A program made the translations under genes and the position numbers. Below are positions 6,986 through 13,673 of a DNA stretch of 14,469 nt, piece by piece. Origin of the DNA: Caldifarciminota bacterium. GTDB lineage: Bacteria > Hydrothermota > Hydrothermia > B15-G9 > WFZT01. The notes beneath the pieces were generated by a model that did no database searches, had not been told where the DNA came from, and saw nothing but the letters and a program-made list of their open reading frames with translations. The number at the start of each line of letters is the position of its first letter. Position 1 is the first letter of the stretch. Where the stretch lies: contig JALSOD010000083.1 in assembly GCA_026986655.1 (NCBI GenBank), positions 1 through 14,469 on the forward strand, written 5' to 3'.

Positions 6986-7906
6986 TTAATAAAGATCAGC
7001 TAACCAAAAATTTCCCTTTTCTCTAAATTTTTCTACAAACTCATCCTCTAAGATAAGATTCTTATCAAGGATGGCAAACATCATGGAATAATGGCCTCTA
7101 CTCTTAAGCTCCACACTTGTGATTTTTTCCTTTTCAAAATTAGAAAGATTGATGAATATCCTCCTCCTCTCACCTCTTTCCCTCAACTTAATGGTAAAAA
7201 GAGCAAGATCTTCATCAGGTGTTAAAGAGGCAAATTCAAGCACTTCTAAAGTATTTTTAAATTCCCTTGCCCTGATAAAGCCGGTAAACTCATTTCCATC
7301 GTAGGCTAACATGAATAGCCAGGTATCCTCATTAAGAAAACTGAATGATCTCATGTAAAGCTCCTCATCCTTGACAACCGGTCCCACAAGCGGACTGTTG
7401 TACTTCCTGTGTATCTTTACAACATCTTTCAGGAAAGCGGGTCTGAAAGTAACCACTTTTTTACCTTGAGGAACCGAATAGACTTCACCTATCTCATAAA
7501 ATGGATACGTGACTCTAAAATACCCGGCCTTTGCATAAAAGTCAAATATCGAAGTGAAAAGAGTGGCAACTTTAAATCCTTTATTTTTTGCAAAATCATT
7601 GGTATCTTTGACTATCTTGATGCCCAATCCTCTACCCTGAAAATCCGGGTCCGTAGCTACCGAACCTATACCTGCATTTTCAATTTTATTACCCTCGAAC
7701 CACATTAGGGTGGGAAAAATCTCTATAGTCGAAGCAATTTTCCCCTCGTAAACGAGTACCCTTGTCTGCCAGTAATCATAGTTGGGCTTTCCTATAGTTG
7801 TTCGTCTGATAAAATAATCTGCCTTCGTACGTCTGAAAGCCCTATCGAGAACAAGAAATACTTCGTTTAATTCCTGTTCATCCTTAACGGATCTGATTTC
7901 AACCAT
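6986..7906 (-). CDS. GNAT family N-acetyltransferase (Eis-like layout)
   Basis: A 306-residue protein with an N-terminal GNAT domain (about residues 1-140). The acetyl-CoA pyrophosphate loop QGRGLG is at 90-95, preceded by the beta-4 strand GIGSVATDP and followed by the usual FYAKAGYF segment. The second half (about 150-306) resembles the degenerate second GNAT half of Eis-like tandem proteins, but no further motif is clear. The acceptor substrate cannot be deduced. No clear Shine-Dalgarno site precedes ATG 7906, and the gene starts only 10 bases after the rpmB stop codon, so translation may depend on rpmB. Its place between L28 and an OsmC-like protein does not indicate a function. Confidence 0.85.
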   Translation of the reverse strand: MVEIRSVKDEQELNEVFLVLDRAFRRTKADYFIRRTTIGKPNYDYWQTRVLVYEGKIASTIEIFPTLMWFEGNKIENAGIGSVATDPDFQGRGLGIKIVKDTNDFAKNKGFKVATLFTSIFDFYAKAGYFRVTYPFYEIGEVYSVPQGKKVVTFRPAFLKDVVKIHRKYNSPLVGPVVKDEELYMRSFSFLNEDTWLFMLAYDGNEFTGFIRAREFKNTLEVLEFASLTPDEDLALFTIKLRERGERRRIFINLSNFEKEKITSVELKSRGHYSMMFAILDKNLILEDEFVEKFREKGNFWLADLY

Positions 7907-7916
7907 ATTAAGGGGA

Positions 7917-8102
7917 CTACACTATCTTTTGGACTTTTCGAAGGCACTTTGTACAAACACGCACCCTCTTTTTCTTTCCATTCTCAAGGATTGTAACCCT
8001 ATGAAGATTGGGCTTCCAGCGCCTCTTTGTCAAATTGTGTGCATGGCTAACATGATGACCCGTAATTGGTCCTTTCCCGCAAATATAGCATTTTGCTGCC
8101 AT
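7917..8102 (-). CDS. rpmB: 50S ribosomal protein L28
   Basis: A component of the bacterial large ribosomal subunit, 61 residues and strongly basic. It has the L28 signature [17 protein letters not shown] at the N-terminus, then [10 protein letters not shown] and a C-terminal CTKC. The two CxxC pairs (5-8 and 51-54) make this the zinc-binding form. ATG 8102 has a GGGAGGT site at good spacing. It is the first gene of a likely rpmB-GNAT-osmC transcript behind a clear promoter. Its presence is good evidence that the host is a bacterium. Confidence 0.97.
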   Translation of the reverse strand: MAAKCYICGKGPITGHHVSHAHNLTKRRWKPNLHRVTILENGKKKRVRVCTKCLRKVQKIV

Positions 8103-8136
8103 TTTCTAAACCTCCCTGGGTGAAAATTGGTCTGTT

Positions 8137-8165
8137 ATTATAATTGTTTTCCATTGCACTGTAAA
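8137..8165 (-). promoter_or_regulatory. Sigma-70-type promoter of rpmB
   Basis: On the minus strand TTTACA (8160-8165, 5 of 6 consensus bases) and a perfect TATAAT (8137-8142) are separated by 17 bases. The start would fall near 8130, giving a leader of nearly 30 bases containing the GGGAGG site. It lies in the 86-base gap after hypD, which shows no obvious terminator, so some hyp transcripts could also run into rpmB. Confidence 0.8.
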
Positions 8166-8188
8166 CAGAAATGTGTAAATTTTTAAGA

Positions 8189-9274
8189 TCAGGATGGATT
8201 CCTGTACCTGTAATGGGCTGCGCAGGTACCTTCGGATGAGACCATGCAAGGCCCCACCGGATGGTCAGGTGTACATCCCCGGGCAAATAGTTCGCATTCT
8301 TCCGGCACTGCCTTTCCCTTCAAGACTTCTCCACAGATACACAATGGATGCTCGTGAGAATCAAAGTCAGGGATTTCGAAATGTCTTTCAGCAGAAAATT
8401 CCCTGTAAGGCTCCCGTAGCACAAGACCACTCCCGGAAATTGTACCCAGACCTCTCCATTCAGCATCCGTAGTTTCAAACACATCATATACAAGTTCCAT
8501 AGCCTTTCTGTTACCCTCAGGTCTCACCGCCCGCGGATACATATTTTTAACTGAAGGCTCTCTCTTTTTTATCAGTCTCAAAATCTCGGATATTGCAAGA
8601 AGAATATCCACAGGCTCAAATCCGGAGACAACCGCAGTCTTACCGTACTCACTGGCAATAAACCCGTACTGAACATACCCGGAAACCGTGCAGACATGCC
8701 CCGGTAATAAAAATCCATCTATGTGCATATCTCTATCATCAAGAAGTATCCTTAACGGTGGAGGCATGATTTTGTTACCCTCAAGAATGAAAAAGTTATC
8801 GAGACCACGTTTTTTTGCCTCGGCAACCGTTGCCGCTATAGTCGGAACCGTTGTTTCGAAACCAACAGCAAGAAAAACGACTTTCTTATAAGGGTTCTGC
8901 TCTGCAATTCCTATTGATTCAATAGGTGAATACACCACCCTGACATCTCGACCAAGGTCCTGGAGTGACCCTCTTGTACCCGGAACTTTCACCATATCAC
9001 CAAAAGTTGTAATAATTACATCATCTCTCTGTGATAGCCAGATAGCCATATCCATGTAGGAAACCGGGGTTACGCAAACTGGACAGCCGGGACCAGAGAT
9101 CAGATTTACCTTACTCTCAACCAGTTTGTGAATTCCAAACCTGCGGATCGACATTGTATGAGTTCCGCAAACTTCCATTATGTTTACCTTTTCTGGAAAC
9201 TGAATCTCTATAATTTCATCAACCAGTCTTTTTACTCTTTCCTGATCCCTGAATTCATCAAGATACCTAATCAT
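8189..9274 (-). CDS. hypD: [NiFe] hydrogenase maturation protein HypD
   Basis: Iron-sulfur scaffold that, with HypC, assembles the Fe(CN)2CO group of the [NiFe] active site. With the ATG 9274 start the protein has 361 residues. Conserved blocks are MEVCGTHT (33-40, C36), SGPGCPVC (60-67, C64 and C67), AVGFETTVPT, and DGFLLPGHVCTVSGY. The C-terminal region has six cysteines (312, 314, 327, 334, 343, 351), including those expected to hold the [4Fe-4S] cluster. An upstream TTG at 9292 is in frame, but it has no ribosome binding site. ATG 9274 has GAGG about 12 bases upstream, is the conventional MIRY start, and overlaps the hypC end by 8 bases. It closes the hyp cluster; hypE, often next, is not here. 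Confidence 0.96.
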   Translation of the reverse strand: MIRYLDEFRDQERVKRLVDEIIEIQFPEKVNIMEVCGTHTMSIRRFGIHKLVESKVNLISGPGCPVCVTPVSYMDMAIWLSQRDDVIITTFGDMVKVPGTRGSLQDLGRDVRVVYSPIESIGIAEQNPYKKVVFLAVGFETTVPTIAATVAEAKKRGLDNFFILEGNKIMPPPLRILLDDRDMHIDGFLLPGHVCTVSGYVQYGFIASEYGKTAVVSGFEPVDILLAISEILRLIKKREPSVKNMYPRAVRPEGNRKAMELVYDVFETTDAEWRGLGTISGSGLVLREPYREFSAERHFEIPDFDSHEHPLCICGEVLKGKAVPEECELFARGCTPDHPVGPCMVSSEGTCAAHYRYRNPS

Positions 9275-9491
9275 CGAAAAATATATCCTCAATAAGTTTT
9301 AGAGTTTTTTCTGCATCTTTTTCACTTATTCTTTGAATAGCAAAACCGGCGTGGACAATGACATAATCCCCAACCTTAACATCCTCGAGAAGATCAACCC
9401 GTATTTGCTGTCTGAACCCAGAAATCTCGGCCTGGGCTGTACCAAGCTCTGCATTTAAATCAACTATTTTCATCGGAACACCAAGACACAT
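9267..9491 (-). CDS. hypC: Hydrogenase assembly chaperone HypC/HybG
   Basis: A 74-residue chaperone that works with HypD in building the Fe(CN)2CO unit and then delivers it to the hydrogenase large-subunit precursor. The N-terminus MCLGVP carries the essential C2 exposed after methionine removal, and the OB-fold-like segment VGDYVIVHAGFAIQRI is typical. GGAGG lies eight bases before the ATG, inside the end of hypF. It begins two bases after the hypF stop codon and overlaps hypD, so the three genes are clearly co-transcribed. Confidence 0.96.
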   Translation of the reverse strand: MCLGVPMKIVDLNAELGTAQAEISGFRQQIRVDLLEDVKVGDYVIVHAGFAIQRISEKDAEKTLKLIEDIFFDD

Positions 9492-9493
9492 AA

Positions 9494-11767
9494 TTAATCC
9501 TCCAGGTTAAGGGCTGCAAAAATTGCCTGCCCTAATGAGATTCCACCGTCATTAGGTGGAACTTGCTGATTGATGTAAACTTTTTCTCCAAGAAGCTCAA
9601 TGATCTTTTCAGTCAAAAATCTATTCTGAAAAACTCCCCCGGTCGCAATCACAACGTCAAAATTATTCTCAAAATATGATATGACTTCCCGTATCAGCTT
9701 GATAAAAGTATTGTGAATCCTTGCGGAAATTTGTGGAATTTCGGTTCCACTTATAAGGTCTTCATAAACTTTATGAAAGAAACCCTGCGAATCTAAAATT
9801 AATTCGCCATTTTTCTCATAAATGTTAACATCATAAAAACCTTTTTCCTGATGCTCTATAATAGCTTCCAATTCTATTGGTGCCTGAGCCTCAAAATCCA
9901 CCCTGTGTCTTAATCCGACAAGGGAAGAAAATGCATCAAACAGCCTTCCAGCACTGCTCGTGAATAAAGTATTTGCACGAATAATCTTCTCGATAGCTAT
10001 GGCTTCATCCCTTAAATCACCTAATTTATCAAACCACGGGGATATTTCAATTCTGCCAAATAACTGATAAAAAAGACCTGCTGCAACTCTCCAGGGATTT
10101 CTTATCGCAGCATCTCCAGTTGGTAGAGGAAAGTATGAAAAATGCCCTACGCGTTTAATTTCTCTTCCTTTTCCAATGAATATCTCTCCTCCCCAGACCT
10201 TTCCATCTTCACCCCAGCCAGTACCATCAAACGAAAATGCGAGAAATTTTTCCTCAAGAAGATCATGTTCACCGATAACACTGTAAACATGGGCTACGTG
10301 GTGCTGTACCTTTTTAACTGGAAAACCTGACTCTTCAGCCCACAGGGTCGTTGGGTACTGTGGATGTAAATCACAGGCTACTATGTCAGGTTTTAAACCA
10401 AACAATCTCTCAAAATGCTCAAGAACCCGTTTGTAATAAAGTTGGTTATCATAATTATCGAGATCACCGATGTACTGCCCCATATAGGCCTTCCCATCCT
10501 TTAAGTATGTGAACGTACTTTTGAGAAGCCCCCCATAGGCGAGAATAGTTTGCTTCACATTAATTCCAGTCTCGATCGCAAGTGGAACAAAGCCACGTGC
10601 ACGTCTCAAAATCTGAACCCTCCCTTTTGAAACCCTTGTAATAGAATCATCTATAGGCATGTAAATTTCCCTGTTATGCAGCACAAAGTTGTCAACCTTT
10701 CCACTGAATGTTTCAAGAATACCCTCATTTTTGTAGATGATCGGAGAATCTGACACATTCCCACTGGTCATAACAAGTGGACCGTCAAATTCTTTCAGAA
10801 TCAAAAGATGCAAAGGCGTGTACGGGAGCATGATTCCAACAGTATCAAGTCCAGGAGAAATCAAGGGTGAAATAGGAGCATCTTTTTTTAACTTCAGAAG
10901 TACAATGGGGGCTTGCCATGAGAGGAGAAGTTTTTCTTCTTCAGATCCAATTTGGGCAATTTTGTGTGCCCACTTTATATCTGGGACCATAATAGCAAAT
11001 GGCTTGGATGGTCTATTTTTTATCTTCCTCAACCGTTTTACTGCCGTGTCGTTATTTGCATCGCATGCGAGGTGAAAACCTCCGAGACCTTTGATTGCCA
11101 CAATTTTTCCCTGTTTTAAGAGACGGGGGATAATTTTTATGTGGAGGGGGCGGCCGCCACGGGCGGCCGCCCCCTCCACATGTCGTAGCACTTTTCCATC
11201 CTCTATCCATATCTCCGGGCCACACTCGGGACAGGCGTTGGGCTGGGCATGAAACCTCCTGTTCATCGGATCCTCATACTCTCTCCTGCATGTCTCACAC
11301 ATCTTGAAAACAGTCATCGTTGTGGAAACTCGATCGTAGGGCAAATCTTTGATAATGGTGTATCTTGGCCCACAATTTGTGCAGTTGATAAATGGATAGT
11401 AGTACCTCCTGTCACCTGGGTTAAGTAGTTCTCTTTCACAATCCTTACATATCGCTATATCAGGTGGTATGACGATATCCCTAATCCTATCGGCTCCCGA
11501 GTGTATAATCTTAAAATCTTCGTAATGGATAGGTTTCAACTCCTCAATTTTAATAGAGTCTATATGGGATGCCGGCGGACTTTCTCTTCTCAATCTCCTA
11601 AGAAACTCATTTATACTATCCTGATTACCTTCGATATCAACAATAACACAGCTTGAATTATTTTTTACAATCCCTTTTAATCCTCCTTCAACGGCAATCC
11701 TGTAAACAAAGGGTCTAAAGCCAACTCCCTGCACGATTCCTTTTATCTTCAGTCTACACCTCTTCAT
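9494..11767 (-). CDS. hypF: Carbamoyltransferase HypF
   Basis: A 757-residue enzyme that activates carbamoyl phosphate with ATP and transfers the carbamoyl group to HypE, the source of the cyanide ligands of [NiFe] hydrogenase. Domains in order: acylphosphatase-like (about 1-90, GVGFRPF at 14-20), two Cys4 zinc-finger motifs (CKDC 107-110, CTNC 129-132, CETC 157-160, CPEC 179-182), a YrdC-like domain starting at KGLGGFHLACDA (226-237), and a Kae1-like domain with HHVAH (489-493) and DGTGWGEDG (514-522). Between the zinc fingers and the YrdC domain, residues 196-210 (HVEGAAARGGRPLHI) are encoded by a perfect GC-rich palindrome and look like an in-frame insertion of roughly 10-15 residues. The frame stays open and all catalytic motifs are intact. 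The ATG overlaps the hypB stop codon by 4 bases. Confidence 0.97.
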   Translation of the reverse strand: MKRCRLKIKGIVQGVGFRPFVYRIAVEGGLKGIVKNNSSCVIVDIEGNQDSINEFLRRLRRESPPASHIDSIKIEELKPIHYEDFKIIHSGADRIRDIVIPPDIAICKDCERELLNPGDRRYYYPFINCTNCGPRYTIIKDLPYDRVSTTMTVFKMCETCRREYEDPMNRRFHAQPNACPECGPEIWIEDGKVLRHVEGAAARGGRPLHIKIIPRLLKQGKIVAIKGLGGFHLACDANNDTAVKRLRKIKNRPSKPFAIMVPDIKWAHKIAQIGSEEEKLLLSWQAPIVLLKLKKDAPISPLISPGLDTVGIMLPYTPLHLLILKEFDGPLVMTSGNVSDSPIIYKNEGILETFSGKVDNFVLHNREIYMPIDDSITRVSKGRVQILRRARGFVPLAIETGINVKQTILAYGGLLKSTFTYLKDGKAYMGQYIGDLDNYDNQLYYKRVLEHFERLFGLKPDIVACDLHPQYPTTLWAEESGFPVKKVQHHVAHVYSVIGEHDLLEEKFLAFSFDGTGWGEDGKVWGGEIFIGKGREIKRVGHFSYFPLPTGDAAIRNPWRVAAGLFYQLFGRIEISPWFDKLGDLRDEAIAIEKIIRANTLFTSSAGRLFDAFSSLVGLRHRVDFEAQAPIELEAIIEHQEKGFYDVNIYEKNGELILDSQGFFHKVYEDLISGTEIPQISARIHNTFIKLIREVISYFENNFDVVIATGGVFQNRFLTEKIIELLGEKVYINQQVPPNDGGISLGQAIFAALNLED
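11139..11181. repeat. GC-rich perfect palindrome inserted in frame in hypF, copy 2
   Basis: Two 20-base arms (11139-11158 and 11162-11181) are exactly complementary with a 3-base spacer. The core GGGGGCGGCC and its complement are shared with the intergenic palindrome at 3023-3063, while the outer arm bases differ between copies and still pair. It is translated as part of hypF (residues 196-210), where homologues normally have a short linker. A transcript hairpin of this strength inside a coding region is unusual. Confidence 0.85.
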
Positions 11768-12432
11768 AAATCTCCATAGCTTCTCACTAATTTCCTGAAG
11801 TTAGACTCCAGATAATTAGCTACAAGCTTTACACTCGTGGGGTCCTTTTTAGAAAATTCAAAGAGCTCAAATTTCTTGTTCAATCTTGAAATTGATTCCT
11901 TAACTTTCTTTTTATTGAATTCAAAATGGGGCAATAGATCGATTTTTGTTAAAACTACAGCGTCAGCCTGTGAAAACATCAGAGGATATTTGATAGGCTT
12001 GTCATCACCCTCTGGTACTGAATATAGCACGAGTTTTAGGAGGTCTCCAATGTCAAATTCCGCCGGACAAATGAGATTTCCAACATTCTCAATGAGCACT
12101 ATGTCCAATTCATCAAGAGACATGTGATTTAGGGCAGAACCGACAAAGTCAGCATTGAGATGGCAGGAACTGACATCAAGCTGGACAACAGGAATGCCGT
12201 AGGATGAAAGTTTTTCGGCATCCACTGTTCCAGCGTAGTCACCTTCAATTACCCCGATTCTGTACTTATCTTTCATAGACTTAACAATTTCCTCAATGAG
12301 TGTCGTCTTGCCGCATCCCGGGGACCCCATAACATTTACACCGAGTGTACCGGTTTGTTTAAATTTTTTCCTGTTTATCTGGGCCTGATTATCATTTTGT
12401 TCAAGAACACTCTTTAGAATTTTTATCTTCAT
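11764..12432 (-). CDS. hypB: Hydrogenase nickel incorporation GTPase HypB
   Basis: SIMIBI-class GTPase that works with HypA to insert nickel into the hydrogenase large subunit. With ATG 12432 the protein has 222 residues. It has the P-loop GSPGCGKT (36-43), the EGDYAGTVD switch segment, the metal-site residues C90-H91 in SSCHLNA, ENVGNLICP (115-123) with C122, and TKID (162-165) for guanine binding. It lacks the N-terminal CxxCGC motif and the histidine-rich stretch found in some bacterial HypB proteins, so it probably has no nickel-storage role. ATG 12435 is also in frame, but GGAGG (12439-12443) is only 3 bases from it and 6 from ATG 12432, so I prefer the latter. It overlaps the hypA 3' end by 32 bases and hypF by 4. 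Confidence 0.95.
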   Translation of the reverse strand: MKIKILKSVLEQNDNQAQINRKKFKQTGTLGVNVMGSPGCGKTTLIEEIVKSMKDKYRIGVIEGDYAGTVDAEKLSSYGIPVVQLDVSSCHLNADFVGSALNHMSLDELDIVLIENVGNLICPAEFDIGDLLKLVLYSVPEGDDKPIKYPLMFSQADAVVLTKIDLLPHFEFNKKKVKESISRLNKKFELFEFSKKDPTSVKLVANYLESNFRKLVRSYGDL

Positions 12433-12784
12433 CATTTACCTCCATGTAAAGAATTTTAAAATCTCTACCGCTTAAAATTTCTACAAAGATGCTACCACAA
12501 TTTGGGCAAACAGGTAGAGATTGGGTTAAACTTTCAGAAAAGAATCTTTTTCCACATTCTCTACATACACATTCACCAGGCCGAACTTCAATTTCAAGCC
12601 GTGTATTTTTAAGCATTGGATGATCTTTCTTAAGAATGTCAAAATAGAAGTTGACTGCGTATGGCTGAAACGTTGAAAACGCACCAAGAGAAAGCTTCAC
12701 AGAATCAACACTTTTTACTCCATGCCGTTCAGCCTCATCGACAAGTATTCTTACAATTTCCTGGGTTACCGAAAGTTCATGCAT
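12401..12784 (-). CDS. hypA: Hydrogenase nickel metallochaperone HypA
   Basis: A 127-residue metallochaperone that passes nickel to the hydrogenase large subunit together with HypB. The N-terminal MHELS contains the nickel ligand H2. The structural zinc site is formed by C74-x2-C77 and C93-x2-C96. The acidic tail VNDEDKNSKECS follows the conserved GRDF segment. It is the first gene of the hyp operon. No Shine-Dalgarno sequence precedes ATG 12784, and the predicted -10 box ends 8 bases before it, so the mRNA is probably leaderless or nearly so. Confidence 0.96.
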   Translation of the reverse strand: MHELSVTQEIVRILVDEAERHGVKSVDSVKLSLGAFSTFQPYAVNFYFDILKKDHPMLKNTRLEIEVRPGECVCRECGKRFFSESLTQSLPVCPNCGSIFVEILSGRDFKILYMEVNDEDKNSKECS

Positions 12785-12792
12785 ACAGTAAA

Positions 12793-12821
12793 ATTATGAT
12801 GCCTATAAATTAATGATTCAA
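12793..12821 (-). promoter_or_regulatory. Promoter of the hypABFCD operon, predicted leaderless
   Basis: On the minus strand TTGAAT (12816-12821) and CATAAT (12793-12798) are separated by exactly 17 bases. Matches to consensus are 4 of 6 and 5 of 6. Transcription should start about 7 bases after the -10 box, at or within three bases of the hypA ATG (12784). No other ribosome binding site is available. The remainder of the 223-base divergent region is AT-rich, with no convincing operator. Confidence 0.6.
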
Positions 12822-12968
12822 GTTGCATAGAAACCAATACATATAGATATCCATGAACATATATTTTTATTTTGAGATTAATGTTCTTATTGAAAAATCT
12901 AACTGATGGCTGTGCTTTTTGAATAAACCTGGTATTGGGAGTTTTTAAAGCAGAGTTCACACGAAATG

Positions 12969-12998
12969 TTGGAAAAGACCAAAGAGCGTATTTATCAT
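12969..12998 (+). promoter_or_regulatory. Candidate promoter of the hydrogenase maturation protease gene
   Basis: TTGGAA (12969-12974, 4 of 6) and TATCAT (12993-12998, 5 of 6) are spaced by 18 bases. The -10 box ends 9 bases before ATG 13008, which again predicts a leaderless or nearly leaderless mRNA. No Shine-Dalgarno sequence precedes the start. The promoter call is moderate because both hexamers are imperfect. Confidence 0.45.
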
Positions 12999-13007
12999 TG
13001 AAAAATT

Positions 13008-13430
13008 ATGGTTGTAATCATGGGTATTGGGAATAGTCACAGGGGAGATGATAAGGTGGGACTGCATGTTGCAAAAATGCTTGAAGAGAGGGGGAAAATT
13101 TTGTTGTGTGATACCGACCCTCTCGACTTTGTAGAGGAAATTTGTGGAGAACAACCGGACATCTTGATCATCGTAGATGCAGTAGATGCAGGTCGAGAGG
13201 CGGGAGAAATTATTCAGGTGGATGAAGACATGCTGAATAATCTGAGTGTGTCAACCCATCATCTTCCTATTTCATTATTTTTGGAATTTGTGAGGAAATG
13301 CGTTGGAAAGATAGAGATTTGGGGAATTCAGGTTAAAAAAGTTGGATTTGAAGACGAAATGGGTGACGAGGTGAAAAAAGCAGCAGATAAACTCGTTAAA
13401 CTATTAAACTACCGTCTGCAAAAAGATTAA
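13008..13430 (+). CDS. [NiFe] hydrogenase maturation endopeptidase (HycI/HyaD family)
   Basis: A 140-residue nickel-dependent protease that removes the C-terminal tail of the hydrogenase large-subunit precursor after metal insertion. It starts with the family motif MGIGNSHRGDDKVG (5-18), with the nickel-contacting acidic residue at D14/D15. DAVDAG follows at 57-62, and STHHLP at 82-87 supplies the histidine ligand. Length is normal for the family. It is transcribed away from hypA and lies ahead of the hydrogenase beta-subunit gene, which is where a maturation protease for that enzyme would be expected. ATG 13008 lacks a ribosome binding site; a downstream ATG at 13020 would cut into the first beta-strand and is unlikely. 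Confidence 0.92.
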   Translation: MVVIMGIGNSHRGDDKVGLHVAKMLEERGKILLCDTDPLDFVEEICGEQPDILIIVDAVDAGREAGEIIQVDEDMLNNLSVSTHHLPISLFLEFVRKCVGKIEIWGIQVKKVGFEDEMGDEVKKAADKLVKLLNYRLQKD

Positions 13431-13673
13431 TTTTGATCACTCAATCTATTATTGTGAAGATAGAATTGAGGGGGCTCTAAAATTTTCAATTATTAAATTG
13501 AATTGCACGACGAATATACCTCAACGAAAAATTAAAAACCATCATCATATATTTACCAAACTCTCTTAAATGTCCTTGCTTTGATGCTTTATTACAAATA
13601 TCTTGATTTTTCAAAAAAGTATTATTACAATTTTGCATGAATGTATATAATAAATACCTGACAAGGAGGTAAT
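13431..13673. other. AT-rich intergenic region with two inverted repeats before the hydrogenase gene
   Basis: A 243-base non-coding gap. Shortly after the protease stop, CTCAATCTAT (13440-13449) can pair with ATAGAATTGAG (13460-13470) with one bulge. It lacks a following T-tract, so it is at best a weak terminator. A second repeat, TTCAATT-ATTA-AATTGAA (13485-13502), is a perfect 7-base inverted repeat and could be an operator or chance in AT-rich DNA. I see no open reading frame or RNA gene here. Confidence 0.5.
13624..13651 (+). promoter_or_regulatory. Candidate promoter of the hydrogenase beta-subunit operon
   Basis: A perfect TATAAT (13646-13651) lies about 22 bases before the start codon. 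ATTACA (13624-13629) is a weaker -35 candidate at 16-base spacing. The expected start near 13658 leaves a short leader that contains AAGGAGGT. The -10 is convincing; the -35 is not. Confidence 0.5.

Noticed and set aside
8047..8286. Minus-strand open frame of 79 codons spanning the hypD end, the rpmB promoter and the rpmB start
   Set aside because: It overlaps two well-supported genes and a promoter and has no family resemblance; it is a shadow frame.
12766..12960. Minus-strand open frame of 64 codons in the hypA/protease divergent region
   Set aside because: It covers the predicted hypA promoter, has a low-complexity Asn/Lys/Ile-rich translation and no ribosome binding site.
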